DNA of 64,000 nucleotides from an uncultured Pelagibacteraceae bacterium (GCA_902587755.1 CACIMN010000003.1:124001-188000), one strand, 5' to 3'. Shown: positions 1-8,916, counted from the stretch's first letter. The notes: generated by a model not told the origin, from the sequence alone. Made by a program: numbers and translations.

Positions 1-791
1 TAAAAAATTCAGATCTTTATCAGTTACTAAAAAAAGATTTAGTTAAAAACAAATACTTTAAACAAATTAACTTAAATAAAAATTTAATATTTGATAAAAA
101 ATATAATCTCATAATAAATACAAATTATTTTAGTCCAATAGCAAAAAAATATTTTCATAAAAAAATTTTAAAAAAATATAATAGTTTTGCTTTCACTACG
201 ACTATAAAACATGAAAAAATTTTAAATAAAACTGCAAGTCAAATTTTTACTCAAAGAGGACCACTTGCATTTTTGCCTATTTCAAATTTTGAAACTTCAG
301 TTGTTTATTCTTTGGATAATTTAAAAAATATCAAAGATGATTATTTGTATAGTTTAATCAAAAAATATAATTTAAAATACAAAATCAAAGGTTTTGATAA
401 AATTCAATCAATTGAATTAATTTCGTCAAGTTTAAGATCTTATTATCATGAAAATATTCTTGCATTTGGTGATATGCTTCACAAAATTCATCCTTTGGCT
501 GGTCAGGGCTTTAATATGACTATAAGAGACATAAAAATACTTATTAACATTATAACAAAAAAAATTGATTTAGGACTTCCAATTAACTACTTAGTAAATC
601 AAGAGTTTGAAAGTAAATGTAAATCAAAAAATTATATTTTCTCTAATGGTATAGATTATGTTTATGAATTTTTTAATTTTGAAAGAAAAACACATTCTAA
701 GTTACTAAGTAAATCAGTTAAATTACTATGTAATAATTCTATGATTAATAAATTCTTTACTAGAATAGCAGATCGCGGAATTAATTATTAA
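1..791 (+). CDS. UbiH/UbiF-family FAD monooxygenase, 3' part only
   Basis: This is the C-terminal part of a flavin-dependent aromatic hydroxylase of the UbiH/Coq6 family, which hydroxylates the ubiquinone ring. The frame is open from base 3 onward, so the gene starts outside the window; the track's TTG at 273 is internal. Before it I read 'FTQRGPLAFLPIS', the family's GP.A.LP segment. Further on, 'GDMLHKIHPLAGQGFN' is the second FAD-binding motif (usually GDAAH..HP..GQG.N), followed by a conserved Asp. The 'ML' in place of 'AA' is a mild deviation. Which ring position it hydroxylates cannot be told from this fragment. The end lies 2 bases from the convergent LON-domain gene. Confidence 0.85.
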   Translation, partial: KNSDLYQLLKKDLVKNKYFKQINLNKNLIFDKKYNLIINTNYFSPIAKKYFHKKILKKYNSFAFTTTIKHEKILNKTASQIFTQRGPLAFLPISNFETSVVYSLDNLKNIKDDYLYSLIKKYNLKYKIKGFDKIQSIELISSSLRSYYHENILAFGDMLHKIHPLAGQGFNMTIRDIKILINIITKKIDLGLPINYLVNQEFESKCKSKNYIFSNGIDYVYEFFNFERKTHSKLLSKSVKLLCNNSMINKFFTRIADRGINY

Positions 792-792
792 T

Positions 793-1434
793 TTATTGTA
801 AAGTACTATTATTGAAAATATCATGACTATAAGTTGCTAAAATTTCAGCTATTCTTTGCTTTCTTATATTTAAATTTTCTGCTTCTAATAATACCTGCTT
901 TTCTTCAAGTGAAAAAGGAGAGGCCATTGATAAAGCATTAATTGTTTCCTCAAGACTTTGTTTTTCTAGAGCTTTCCAATTAATTATAAATCCTTTTTTA
1001 TCAAATAAAGATTTTAAATCTTTGAAAATAAGCTCTAAATCCATAAATTTTATTTCTTGATCATCATTATCTAAATCTTTACTGAATTTACTGAAATCAA
1101 CCATAACTTCTCTGTATTTGTTATTAGTTTTAATCTCCTCAATTGTTTGAAATCTAATAATCCCCTTTATTTCAATTAAATATCTTCCATCATTTGTTTC
1201 TCGAAAACTTGTTATTTTTCCCAGACATCCAATTTTATGTAAATCAGGTTGTTCATTATTTTCGTTTTTTGATTTAACTGGTTGTATCATACCTATAAAT
1301 TTATTTGATTTCATAGCGTCATCAACCATATTTAAATATCTTTCTTCAAAAATATTTAAAGGAACTGTAGTCTTGGGGAAAATAATGAAATTACTTAAAG
1401 GGAATACAGGAATTGTTTTAGGAAAATTTTTCAT
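793..1434 (-). CDS. LON substrate-binding domain protein
   Basis: This 213-residue protein consists of a stand-alone LON N-terminal (substrate-binding) domain, with no AAA+ or protease domain. The N-terminus 'PVFPLSNFIIFPKTTVPLNIFEERY' (about residues 9-33) is the domain's signature, and 'GCLGKITSF' and 'GRYLIEIKGIIRF' continue the beta-rich core. Such proteins are common in alphaproteobacteria, often annotated as LON peptidase substrate-binding domain proteins, and their cellular role is not established. The gene is transcribed away from the divergent sulfotransferase. The family call is secure and the function is unknown. Confidence 0.85.
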   Translation of the reverse strand: MKNFPKTIPVFPLSNFIIFPKTTVPLNIFEERYLNMVDDAMKSNKFIGMIQPVKSKNENNEQPDLHKIGCLGKITSFRETNDGRYLIEIKGIIRFQTIEEIKTNNKYREVMVDFSKFSKDLDNDDQEIKFMDLELIFKDLKSLFDKKGFIINWKALEKQSLEETINALSMASPFSLEEKQVLLEAENLNIRKQRIAEILATYSHDIFNNSTLQ

Positions 1435-1481
1435 AAATTTTATTTACAATAAAAATATTATTAATCTATAATATTAATACA

Positions 1482-2342
1482 ATGATTTATTGGATCGCAT
1501 CCTATCCAAAAAGTGGTAATACCTGGCTTAGAATTCTTTTATCTTGTTATTTTTATACAAAAGATGGAGTTTATGATGAAAATTCTCTAAAGAATATCCA
1601 GCAATTTCCCGAAAAGCAATATTTTCACGAATTTAATTATAATCAAAATATAATTGGAGATACAACTAAATACTGGTTGAAGGCTCAAGAAAAGATAAAT
1701 GAGGATAAAAAATTAAGATTTTTTAAAACACATAATGTTTTTGGTCTTGTAAATAATTCTCATTTTACAAACAAAGAAAATTCTATAGGGTGTATTTACA
1801 TAGTTAGAGATCCGCGAAATATATTTACATCAATCAAAAACTTTTATGAGATGGACAATGATAAAGCACTTAAATGGATGATGAATCAAAATCAATATAT
1901 TTATGACATACACAATTTTGAAAAGGATGGTTATAGTGACTTTCAGTTTATAAGTTCTTGGGACAATAATTATAAGTCATGGAAATTGCAAAAAAAAATA
2001 CCTGTCAAAATAATTAAGTATGAAGATTTGCTCGATCAAACTTTTACTGTTTTTAAGGAGGTTATAGAGTTTATAAATTTATCTATTAATAGTTCAGAGC
2101 CAATTAATAAGCAAAAAATTAAAAATGCTGTGAATTCAACCTTGTTTTCTAAATTACAAAGCAAAGAGAAGAATGAGGGTTTCTCGGAGGCAATTTTGTC
2201 AAAAAAAGGAGATAAAAAAATTCCTTTTTTTTTCTTAGGTCCAGAAAATAATTGGAAAAAAATTCTAGATACAAATGTAAAAAATAAAATTATTGATGCT
2301 TTTAAAAAAAATTTAATTGAACTATCTTATAGTGTTGATTAG
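1482..2342 (+). CDS. Sulfotransferase domain protein (PAPS-dependent type)
   Basis: This 286-residue protein resembles cytosolic sulfotransferases, which move sulfate from PAPS to a hydroxyl or amine. Residues 8-17, 'YPKSGNTWLR', form the 5'-phosphosulfate loop. 'FFKTHN' (80-85) matches the segment around the catalytic His, and 'IVRDPRNIFTS' (107-117) is the 3'-phosphate-binding motif. The length is normal for the family. There is no signal peptide, so it is probably cytoplasmic. The acceptor cannot be predicted; polysaccharide, lipid or small-molecule acceptors are all possible. It sits alone between a divergent LON-domain gene and tRNA-Gly, and looks like an accessory gene. Confidence 0.85.
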   Translation: MIYWIASYPKSGNTWLRILLSCYFYTKDGVYDENSLKNIQQFPEKQYFHEFNYNQNIIGDTTKYWLKAQEKINEDKKLRFFKTHNVFGLVNNSHFTNKENSIGCIYIVRDPRNIFTSIKNFYEMDNDKALKWMMNQNQYIYDIHNFEKDGYSDFQFISSWDNNYKSWKLQKKIPVKIIKYEDLLDQTFTVFKEVIEFINLSINSSEPINKQKIKNAVNSTLFSKLQSKEKNEGFSEAILSKKGDKKIPFFFLGPENNWKKILDTNVKNKIIDAFKKNLIELSYSVD

Positions 2343-2396
2343 TTATTTTATTCTTGCTTATTCTAAAAAAAAAAACTAATTTTATTAAAATAATAA

Positions 2397-2471
2397 GCGG
2401 GCATAGCTCAGTGGTAGAGCGTCTCGTTGCCAACGAGAAGGTCGAGGGTTCGACCCCCTTTGCCCGCTCCA
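2397..2471 (+). tRNA. tRNA-Gly (anticodon GCC)
   Basis: The cloverleaf can be folded by hand. Acceptor arm GCGGGCA (2397-2403) pairs with TGCCCGC (2461-2467). The D arm is 'GCTCAGTGGTAGAGC'. The anticodon stem TCTCG/CGAGA encloses the loop TTGCCAA, giving GCC at 2429-2431, and the T arm contains 'GGTTCGACCCC'. The discriminator is T and CCA is encoded at 2469-2471. It reads GGC/GGU glycine codons. The next ATG lies only 18 bases after the CCA. Confidence 0.97.
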
Positions 2472-2489
2472 AAAAAAAGTGAGAGATTA

Positions 2490-2834
2490 ATGAGTGATTT
2501 AGCAAGCAAAAAATGTGTGCCATGTGAAGGAAACATTCCCCCATTTAATACTGACGAAATTCATCAATATCTTAAAAAAGTTGATGGTTGGGAAGTTTTG
2601 GAGGATAAAGTTGATGGCTATCATTTAATTAAAAGTTTTAAATTTGATGACTTTTTACAAAGTCAAGATTTTGTTAATAGAGTTGGAGAAATAGCAGAAG
2701 CTGAAGGTCATCACCCAGATTTGTGGTTTGGATGGGGTTATGCGAGGATTAAGATATTTACACATGCTATAAAAGGTCTAGCAGAGAGTGATTTTATTCT
2801 TGCTGCGAAAATAGATAAGTTAGTTAATGTCTAA
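2490..2834 (+). CDS. 4a-hydroxytetrahydrobiopterin dehydratase (pterin carbinolamine dehydratase)
   Basis: This 114-residue protein dehydrates 4a-hydroxytetrahydropterin, recycling the cofactor of aromatic amino-acid hydroxylases. The signature appears as 'EGHHPDL' (about 72-78), with the paired His of the active site, then 'GYARIKIFTHAIKGL' and a final 'ILAAKID'. The ORF track begins at 2427 inside the tRNA; the ATG at 2490, just after a purine-rich 'gtgagag' stretch, is the sensible start and gives the usual family length. No phenylalanine hydroxylase is in the window, so the physiological pterin user is unknown. The 3' end overlaps convergent purH by 11 bases. Confidence 0.92.
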   Translation: MSDLASKKCVPCEGNIPPFNTDEIHQYLKKVDGWEVLEDKVDGYHLIKSFKFDDFLQSQDFVNRVGEIAEAEGHHPDLWFGWGYARIKIFTHAIKGLAESDFILAAKIDKLVNV

Positions 2835-4362
2835 AGTGTCTAGTTCTTGAAAAAAGAAGTACTGTATCTGTTTCGTTTGCAAATTTAATTATCTCTTTAT
2901 CTCTTATTGATCCCGATGGCTGAACCACTGCTTTTACACCAGTTTGGATTAATTTTTCAATACCGTCTACAAAAGGAAAAAATGCGTCTGAGGCTGCTAC
3001 TAAATTATTTGTGCTTAGATTAAATTTTTTCATTTTATCTATTGCTATTTGGCAACTGTCTAATCTACTCGGTTGACCAGAACCAATACCTACAGTTGTT
3101 TCGTTAGATGCTAACACTATTGCATTTGATTTTACATATCTACACACATTAAAAGCAAAAATAAGATCTTTAAGTTGTTTAAAGGTTGGTTTTCGTTTTG
3201 AAACAAATTTAAAATGTTTCTTTGAAAATATATTTAAGTCCTTGGACTGAACCATTATGTTTTGATTAAATGAGACAAACTTAAAAAGTTCTTCTGATAC
3301 ACAATTAGTTGCATCAATTAATCTCAAGTTTTTTTTAGTCTTTAATATTTTGATGGCATTGTTATCAAATCCATTTGCAATTATCACTTCTAAAAATAGC
3401 TTATTTAACTCTGCAGCTAAATTTTTTGTAACTTTAAAATTACAAGAAACTATTCCACCAAAAGCACTCACAGGATCACAAGAAAGGGCAGATTTATAAC
3501 TTTCTAAAGGATCTTTTTTAGCAGAAACCCCACAAGGGTTTGCATGTTTAACAATCACTGTTCCTCTACCTTTTGGTAAAGATTTAGAAATTGATAGAGC
3601 ACTAAATATGTCATTATAATTGTTATAACTTAGTTGTTTTCCATGAATTTTTATAAAATTCATATCTGTACCATTTGAATAAATTGCACTTTGTTGATGA
3701 GGATTTTCCCCATATCTAAGTTGCTCTATTAGATTTCCATGAAAAATCTTTTTAGTGGGAAAAATAGTATTTGTTTTTTTGTTAAAATAATTTGAAATTA
3801 TAGAGTCATAATAAGCAGTCTCAGCAAACGCTATTCTTGAAAGTTTTTCCCTAAAATTTAAAGAAGTAGATCCCTTAAATTTTTTTAGTTCTTGAATTAA
3901 TTCCTCATACTGATCTGAAGACGTTATTACAGCTACATCATTATAGTTTTTTGCAGCAGATCTTACCATTGTAGGGCCACCAACATCTATATTCTCTATA
4001 ACTTTTTGATGATTATTTGTTTTTTTAAGAGTTTTCTCAAATGGATAAAAATTAACTATGACTAAATCAATATTCTCAAAATTATTATCTTTTAGATCTT
4101 TTGAGTGAGATTTTTTTTCTCTTTTATTTAAAATTCCTGCATGAATTTTTGGATGAAGAGTTTTTACTCTCCCCTCCAAAATCTCAGGAGAATTGGTAAA
4201 ATCAGATACCTCCAAGCAATTAAATTTTAATCTTTTTATTTCTTTAAAAGTACCTCCTGAACTAATTATTTTAATTTTGAACTTTTTTAAAATATTTAAT
4301 AAAGGTCTTAAGTTTGTTTTGTCAGATACAGATATAAGAGCTGTTTTGATTTTGTTCTTCAT
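2824..4362 (-). CDS. purH: Bifunctional AICAR formyltransferase / IMP cyclohydrolase
   Basis: PurH performs the last two steps of purine synthesis, formylating AICAR with 10-formyl-THF and cyclising FAICAR to IMP. The 512-residue length is normal. The N-terminal MGS-like cyclohydrolase domain begins 'KTALISVSDKTNL' and continues 'ISSGGT', 'EILEGRVKTLHPKIHAGIL' and 'NIDVGGPTMVRSAAKN'. The formyltransferase domain has 'LRYGENPHQQ', the catalytic 'VKHANPCGVS' and, near the end, 'DAFFPF.DGIE' and 'VVQPSGSIRDKE'. It starts where the heparinase-like gene stops, sharing one base, in an rpe / heparinase-like / purH operon. That arrangement is familiar from alphaproteobacteria. Confidence 0.98.
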   Translation of the reverse strand: MKNKIKTALISVSDKTNLRPLLNILKKFKIKIISSGGTFKEIKRLKFNCLEVSDFTNSPEILEGRVKTLHPKIHAGILNKREKKSHSKDLKDNNFENIDLVIVNFYPFEKTLKKTNNHQKVIENIDVGGPTMVRSAAKNYNDVAVITSSDQYEELIQELKKFKGSTSLNFREKLSRIAFAETAYYDSIISNYFNKKTNTIFPTKKIFHGNLIEQLRYGENPHQQSAIYSNGTDMNFIKIHGKQLSYNNYNDIFSALSISKSLPKGRGTVIVKHANPCGVSAKKDPLESYKSALSCDPVSAFGGIVSCNFKVTKNLAAELNKLFLEVIIANGFDNNAIKILKTKKNLRLIDATNCVSEELFKFVSFNQNIMVQSKDLNIFSKKHFKFVSKRKPTFKQLKDLIFAFNVCRYVKSNAIVLASNETTVGIGSGQPSRLDSCQIAIDKMKKFNLSTNNLVAASDAFFPFVDGIEKLIQTGVKAVVQPSGSIRDKEIIKFANETDTVLLFSRTRHFRH

Positions 4363-5987
4363 TACAATTTACTTATCTCCCACTTTATTACCTGTTCTTT
4401 TTCATTATTCATACCTGAGATAAAAATGTTTTGGTTTTCTTTATATGAATTTTTATTACCGAAATATAAACCATTATCAATATTAATATCAAACTTATCA
4501 CAACTAAATTTCCAACCTTCCTCATCTAATTCAATTAGTATAGATTTGTTATCTTGTGTTTTCATTACTTTTGAGTTTGGATCAAGATGAAATCTAATAT
4601 CAAATTTAATTTCTTTATTTGAACTTTTTCTAAATAACTTATCATAGCCAATAAATTTCATTTGTTCTGGATAGAACTCAATTTCTCTCTCATAAATGAC
4701 ACCAAATTTAATTAAATATCCATCATGTGTACCTGATATTTTCCAATAATTATTCTCAAAAACTAAATTTTTTTTTGATACTTTCAGTCCTTTATCAACA
4801 ATCAAATTTTCTTGATGATTAACAAAATTACAAGATGAATAATCCTCAATTGTTAAAGCACAATGAAGAGATGTGCTTTTTGATAATTTATTAAATTTAT
4901 TATCTCCATCTGAGTAATAACCAGCATTTGATATTAATTTTTTATCATTTGAAAATATTTCGAATGATAAGGCACCTGCTTGATAGTCATTAGAAAAAGT
5001 TTTGTTAGGACTAGAGCCTATGTCAGCAGCAAGAATTATTTTTTTATTTTTAAAAATTGCATATCCACCAAGTTCATTAATTTGGTTTTTGAAAGTATAA
5101 CCAAACCTTTTTAAATATTGATCAAATTCTTTATTTTCAGAGGAATAATTACCATTAAAAAAAATATCTTGCTTTATATTTTGCCAAATGAAAGCATAAC
5201 TTGATCCTAAATAATAAATGGTTTCATCAATATATTCAGGAATTAAGCTCTGAGACTCTTTAAACCACTCTCTAATAATTATGAAGTATTTTAAATAAAA
5301 TATAAGTTGTCGAATATTTCTTGATTTTGGAAAGCCTTGATTATCAATTGAGGATTTAATGATATTTTTTAATAAATTTAATCCATTTGCAAGATATTGT
5401 TTTTCATTTTTATAAGCTAATCCAGTTAAAATTATTGCAGCGCATCCAATCATTTTATTTTCTACTTCTTTTGAGTTTTTGATTTCATTTAACAAATGAT
5501 TAGTTTGTTTTTGAATCAAATGATTAAAAGTAGATCTGTATTCTTGGTCACTATTTTCGTAAGTTAGTTGATGATTTGATAACCATGAAATAATTCTTTT
5601 TGCTGTTAGATCGAATTCCCAGCTTTTTTTTTGATATTTATTATTATTTGAAATCCAGTTTTTGATAACTGCTTGTGTTGTTTTTTTTGAAGATTTTAAG
5701 TCTAAGCTAAAAAACCAAAAAAAATTATTTAATTTTTCATAATCTTTTGAGTTTAAATTATTTTGCCAAATTGAATCAATAGCAAAGTCTTCAATTTTAT
5801 ATTTTTTGTTTTGGTATTTAATTATAGAAGAAAGTAAATGAGGACTTGGTTTGTATTCAAAACTATTATCAAAAGTTTTTGATATTCTTTTTTCATAAAA
5901 ATTTGAATTTTGATAAATTGATTTAAAACTTTTTTTTATATTAAAATAAAATTGACCTAAAATGCCTAAGGAATTTATATTAATCAT
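4362..5987 (-). CDS. Heparinase II/III-like family protein
   Basis: This 541-residue protein has the two-part layout of the heparinase II/III family: an alpha-helical toroid in the N-terminal half (Trp-rich, e.g. 'WIS.NNKYQKKSWEFDLTAKRIISWLSNH') and a beta-rich C-terminal half ('AIFKNKKIILAADIGSSPN', 'AGALSFEIFSNDKKLISNAGYYSDGD', 'STSLHCALTIEDYSS'). Known heparinases cleave uronate-containing polysaccharides by beta-elimination. In alphaproteobacteria a family member sits between rpe and purH, as here, and its substrate is not established. No obvious signal peptide is present, so cytoplasmic action on an endogenous glycan is possible. It overlaps purH by 1 base and lies 4 bases after rpe. Confidence 0.8.
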   Translation of the reverse strand: MININSLGILGQFYFNIKKSFKSIYQNSNFYEKRISKTFDNSFEYKPSPHLLSSIIKYQNKKYKIEDFAIDSIWQNNLNSKDYEKLNNFFWFFSLDLKSSKKTTQAVIKNWISNNNKYQKKSWEFDLTAKRIISWLSNHQLTYENSDQEYRSTFNHLIQKQTNHLLNEIKNSKEVENKMIGCAAIILTGLAYKNEKQYLANGLNLLKNIIKSSIDNQGFPKSRNIRQLIFYLKYFIIIREWFKESQSLIPEYIDETIYYLGSSYAFIWQNIKQDIFFNGNYSSENKEFDQYLKRFGYTFKNQINELGGYAIFKNKKIILAADIGSSPNKTFSNDYQAGALSFEIFSNDKKLISNAGYYSDGDNKFNKLSKSTSLHCALTIEDYSSCNFVNHQENLIVDKGLKVSKKNLVFENNYWKISGTHDGYLIKFGVIYEREIEFYPEQMKFIGYDKLFRKSSNKEIKFDIRFHLDPNSKVMKTQDNKSILIELDEEGWKFSCDKFDINIDNGLYFGNKNSYKENQNIFISGMNNEKEQVIKWEISKL

Positions 5988-5991
5988 TAAC

Positions 5992-6651
5992 TTATTTTAA
6001 TTTTAATAAATTAATATTTTTCTTTATGTCTCCATCATTACTTTTAAATACTGTAGTACCGGAAACTAGAATGTTAGCACCAGCATCAATTGCACTTTTG
6101 CAATTATCAAAATTGATCCCACCGTCAATTTCTATGTCAAAAACCATCTTTTTTTGTTCTTTTATTTTTTTTAGTTCTTTAATTTTATCTAAAACTTCTG
6201 GCATAAATTTTTGACCTCCAAATCCAGGATTTACACTCATAATTAAAACTAAATCAATTTGATCTAATAGATCTAATATTAAATCAATTTTAGACTCAGG
6301 ATTAAGTGAAACTCCAACTTTCTTATTTTTTTCTTTTATCTTTTTAATTGAATTTTCTAAATTATCAGTTGCCTCAGGATGAATAGTAATTATATCCGCT
6401 CCCGCTTCAGCGTAAGCATCTATATATTTATGGACTGGTGAAATCATTAAATGAACATCAAATTGTAGTGAACAGTGTTTTCGAAGGGCTTTAATTACAG
6501 GTGGTCCTATTGTTAAATTAGGAACAAAATGACCATCCATTACATCCACATGAATCATATCAGCTCCACCTTCTTCGAGTCTTTTAATTTCTGAGCCTAA
6601 TTGGCTAAAGTCAGCTGATAAAATTGATGGTGAAATTTGTATATTTTTCAT
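5992..6651 (-). CDS. rpe: Ribulose-phosphate 3-epimerase
   Basis: Rpe interconverts D-ribulose 5-phosphate and D-xylulose 5-phosphate in the pentose phosphate pathway. This 219-residue TIM barrel shows the usual motifs: 'ISPSILSADF' at the N-terminus, 'MIHVDVMDGHFVPNLTIGP' with metal-binding His/Asp, 'FDVHLMI', 'SVNPGFGGQKF' (phosphate loop) and 'IEIDGGIN'. Length and motifs are complete. It is the first gene of the rpe / heparinase-like / purH run; the gap to the next gene is 4 bases. Confidence 0.97.
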   Translation of the reverse strand: MKNIQISPSILSADFSQLGSEIKRLEEGGADMIHVDVMDGHFVPNLTIGPPVIKALRKHCSLQFDVHLMISPVHKYIDAYAEAGADIITIHPEATDNLENSIKKIKEKNKKVGVSLNPESKIDLILDLLDQIDLVLIMSVNPGFGGQKFMPEVLDKIKELKKIKEQKKMVFDIEIDGGINFDNCKSAIDAGANILVSGTTVFKSNDGDIKKNINLLKLK

Positions 6652-6685
6652 TGATTGCTAGATTTACTAGTATCAATTTTAAAAA

Positions 6686-7036
6686 TTAAAATGAATTAAA
6701 AAATTGATAAATTTGTCGAGAAATTTCACTCTCCAAAGGAAATGACAACATTCCCATCACCGAATAGCCCAAGATCCAAGGCATTAGATAAAATCTAATC
6801 ATGTAGAAAAACCAAGCAACATACAAGGGTACCAATGGCCCAATGATAAATGACGGTGTGATTGGTTTAAATAATTTTATTAGAGGATTAGTGTATTTTA
6901 CAAATACTCTCATGAAAAAGAATTGTGAGTCTTCTTTTTGAAAAATATTCATTGCTACTCTTCCAATCAGAGTCCACATGATGATCCCAAGCAAATAATC
7001 AATAAAATATATAAAAGGATGAAAATTTGCTGACAT
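6686..7036 (-). CDS. Small membrane protein, possibly YggT-like
   Basis: This 116-residue protein has two or three hydrophobic segments ('FIYFIDYLLGIIMWTLIGRVAMNIF', 'FIIGPLVPLYVAWFFYMIRFYLMPWIL'). The central 'RVFVKYTNPLIKLFKPITPSFI' resembles the 'LT.P.L.P.R..IP' loop of YggT-family membrane proteins, compared by eye with the clear YggT gene at 16893. The family call is therefore tentative. It stands alone between the terminator of the symporter operon and rpe. Confidence 0.5.
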   Translation of the reverse strand: MSANFHPFIYFIDYLLGIIMWTLIGRVAMNIFQKEDSQFFFMRVFVKYTNPLIKLFKPITPSFIIGPLVPLYVAWFFYMIRFYLMPWILGYSVMGMLSFPLESEISRQIYQFFNSF

Positions 7037-7068
7037 TCAAAATTTATATTGGAAAATTTATTGAAATA

Positions 7069-7094
7069 AAAGGGGCGAAATTAATCGCCCCTTT
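7069..7094 (-). terminator. Rho-independent terminator of the symporter operon
   Basis: A perfect 10-bp stem AAAGGGGCGA/TCGCCCCTTT with a 6-base loop lies 11 bases after the stop codon of the minus-strand symporter gene. Read on the minus strand it runs into TATTT. On the plus strand an A tract follows instead, so it serves the minus-strand operon. It insulates the small membrane gene downstream. Confidence 0.88.
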
Positions 7095-7104
7095 AAAAGA
7101 TTAT

Positions 7105-8916
7105 TTAGTGTGATTTACCAAGAATTGATTTACCACTCGGTACACGCACGTCATCAACCATTTTTTGAGTAGCTTTATCTGGTTCTGCAGTCATTAAACT
7201 AACTACTACCATTAAAACTAAACTAACAGCTGATCCGAAGATACCAAATGTTAACTGTGTAATTCCTAGGAATCCACTTCCACCAGTTCGTACCCAAACT
7301 AAGTACCATGCACCGGCTATTAGACCACCTAGCATACCAGCAATCGCACCTTGTCTATTAGCTCTCTTCCACCATACACCAAGTACAAGTGGGAAGAACA
7401 ATCCAGACATCGCAAAATCAAAAGCCCAGATAACCGAACCTAAGATTCCTTGAATCTCCATTGCTGCAATAGTTGCTCCAGCAAAACCAATTATTACAAG
7501 TAATACCCTTGCAACAAGTAGTCGTTTTGCAGTTTCCGCTTTTGGATCAATGATCTTATAGTAAACATCATGTGATATAGCGTTTGCAATCGCTAGAATC
7601 AAACCATCTGCAGTAGACATGGCAGCTGCCATACCTCCTGCAGCAACTAGACCTGAAATTACATAAGGTAATCCAGCTATCTCTGGTGTTGCTAATACAA
7701 CGGCTTTACCACCCATGAAGAACTCATTTAATTCAAGAGTTCCATTTCCGTTAAAGTCGCTGATAAACATTAGGTTTGCTTGGTTCCAGTTTTGGTACCA
7801 ATCTATCGCTTCCACTTCTGCAAATGTCTTACCGATAATACCTGTTGGTAAATTCGGGTCGATCAATGATAACTTAGATAATGTAGCTAACATTGGAGCA
7901 GATGAATAAAGTAGGAAGATAAAGAATAATGACCAACCTACTGATTTTCTAGCTGCTTTTACACTTGGAGTAGTAAAGTATCTCATCATCACGTGCGGTA
8001 ATGATGCTGTTCCCATCATCATCGCTAATGCTAATGAAATAAATGCCCAAGGTGTAGCGTTCACTGCAGAGTGAGCTTTAGTTATTCCTGCTAAGCCTTT
8101 AGGTACTGATTTTAGATCAGCAGCTGCGTTTTTAACAAAACCAAACTGTTGTTCTAATTCACCAATTCTAGCAACCTCATCAGCTAACATAAAGTGAGGG
8201 AAGAAACCCGCACCCATTTTGTTACTGATCCAGAATACTGGAAGCAAGTAAGCTATAATCAGTACGATATATTGTGCAACCTGTGTCCAAGTTACCCCTC
8301 TCATACCACCTAACATTGAACATAATAAAATACTTATTAGTCCAACATAAACTGCGTATTGGAATGGGATATCAAGTGCAACAGATGCAATAGTACCTGT
8401 AGCGTTAATTTGTGCAGTCACATACGTAAATGAAGCAACAGTTAAAACTACAACTGCGCTAAATCTAGCTAAATTACCACCGTATCTAGTACCTATAAAA
8501 TCTGGAACTGTATAACATCCAAATTTTCTTAAGTATGGTGCTAATAAAGATGCAACAAGCACGTAACCACCAGTCCAACCCACTAGTAGAGCCATATAGC
8601 CGTAACCTTTAAAGTAAATACCACCCGCCATTGCAACGAATGAAGCACCAGACATCCAGTCTGCTGCAGTCGCCATTCCGTTGAAGACTGTTGGTACTTG
8701 CCTACCAGCTACGTAATATGCATCTGCTTGGGCTGTTCTTGATAGCCAACCGATTAATGCATAGATGAATACAGTAAAAGCAACAAAAGCGATACCGATC
8801 GCTTTAGCTGTCATACCCATCTGTTCAGCAATTGCCATAATGATTATGAAACCTATAAATCCTCCGGTATAGATCCCGTAAACTTTAGGCAAATTATCTA
8901 TAAAATTACCTTTCAT
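7105..8916 (-). CDS. Sodium:solute symporter, acetate/ActP-like large subunit
   Basis: This 603-residue, roughly 13-TM protein belongs to the SSS family, in the branch (VC_2705-like) that works with a DUF4212 small subunit. Family blocks include 'DAYYVAGRQVPTVFNGMATAADWMSGASFVAMAG', 'YVTAQINATGTIAS', 'MRGVTWTQVAQYIV', 'TASLPHVMMRYFTTPSVKAARKSVGWS' and 'GGMAAAMSTADGLILAIANAISHDVYY'. Related carriers take up acetate or other short carboxylates with sodium. A hydrophilic loop carries an EF-hand-like 12-residue segment 'DFNGNGTLELNE'. It directly follows the DUF4212 gene, with which it shares one base. Codon use is less AT-biased than in flanking genes, suggesting high expression. The acetyl-CoA synthetase nearby supports acetate as a substrate, but this is inference. 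Confidence 0.9.
   Translation of the reverse strand: MKGNFIDNLPKVYGIYTGGFIGFIIIMAIAEQMGMTAKAIGIAFVAFTVFIYALIGWLSRTAQADAYYVAGRQVPTVFNGMATAADWMSGASFVAMAGGIYFKGYGYMALLVGWTGGYVLVASLLAPYLRKFGCYTVPDFIGTRYGGNLARFSAVVVLTVASFTYVTAQINATGTIASVALDIPFQYAVYVGLISILLCSMLGGMRGVTWTQVAQYIVLIIAYLLPVFWISNKMGAGFFPHFMLADEVARIGELEQQFGFVKNAAADLKSVPKGLAGITKAHSAVNATPWAFISLALAMMMGTASLPHVMMRYFTTPSVKAARKSVGWSLFFIFLLYSSAPMLATLSKLSLIDPNLPTGIIGKTFAEVEAIDWYQNWNQANLMFISDFNGNGTLELNEFFMGGKAVVLATPEIAGLPYVISGLVAAGGMAAAMSTADGLILAIANAISHDVYYKIIDPKAETAKRLLVARVLLVIIGFAGATIAAMEIQGILGSVIWAFDFAMSGLFFPLVLGVWWKRANRQGAIAGMLGGLIAGAWYLVWVRTGGSGFLGITQLTFGIFGSAVSLVLMVVVSLMTAEPDKATQKMVDDVRVPSGKSILGKSH

Noticed and set aside
2427-2489. N-terminal extension of the pterin dehydratase into the tRNA
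   Set aside because: The extra residues are tRNA sequence; the ATG at 2490 gives the family length.
2302-2544. Minus-strand ORF across tRNA-Gly
   Set aside because: It is antisense to the tRNA and to two coding regions and matches no protein family; 'RAKGVEPSTFSLATRRST' is the familiar spurious product of antisense tRNA DNA.
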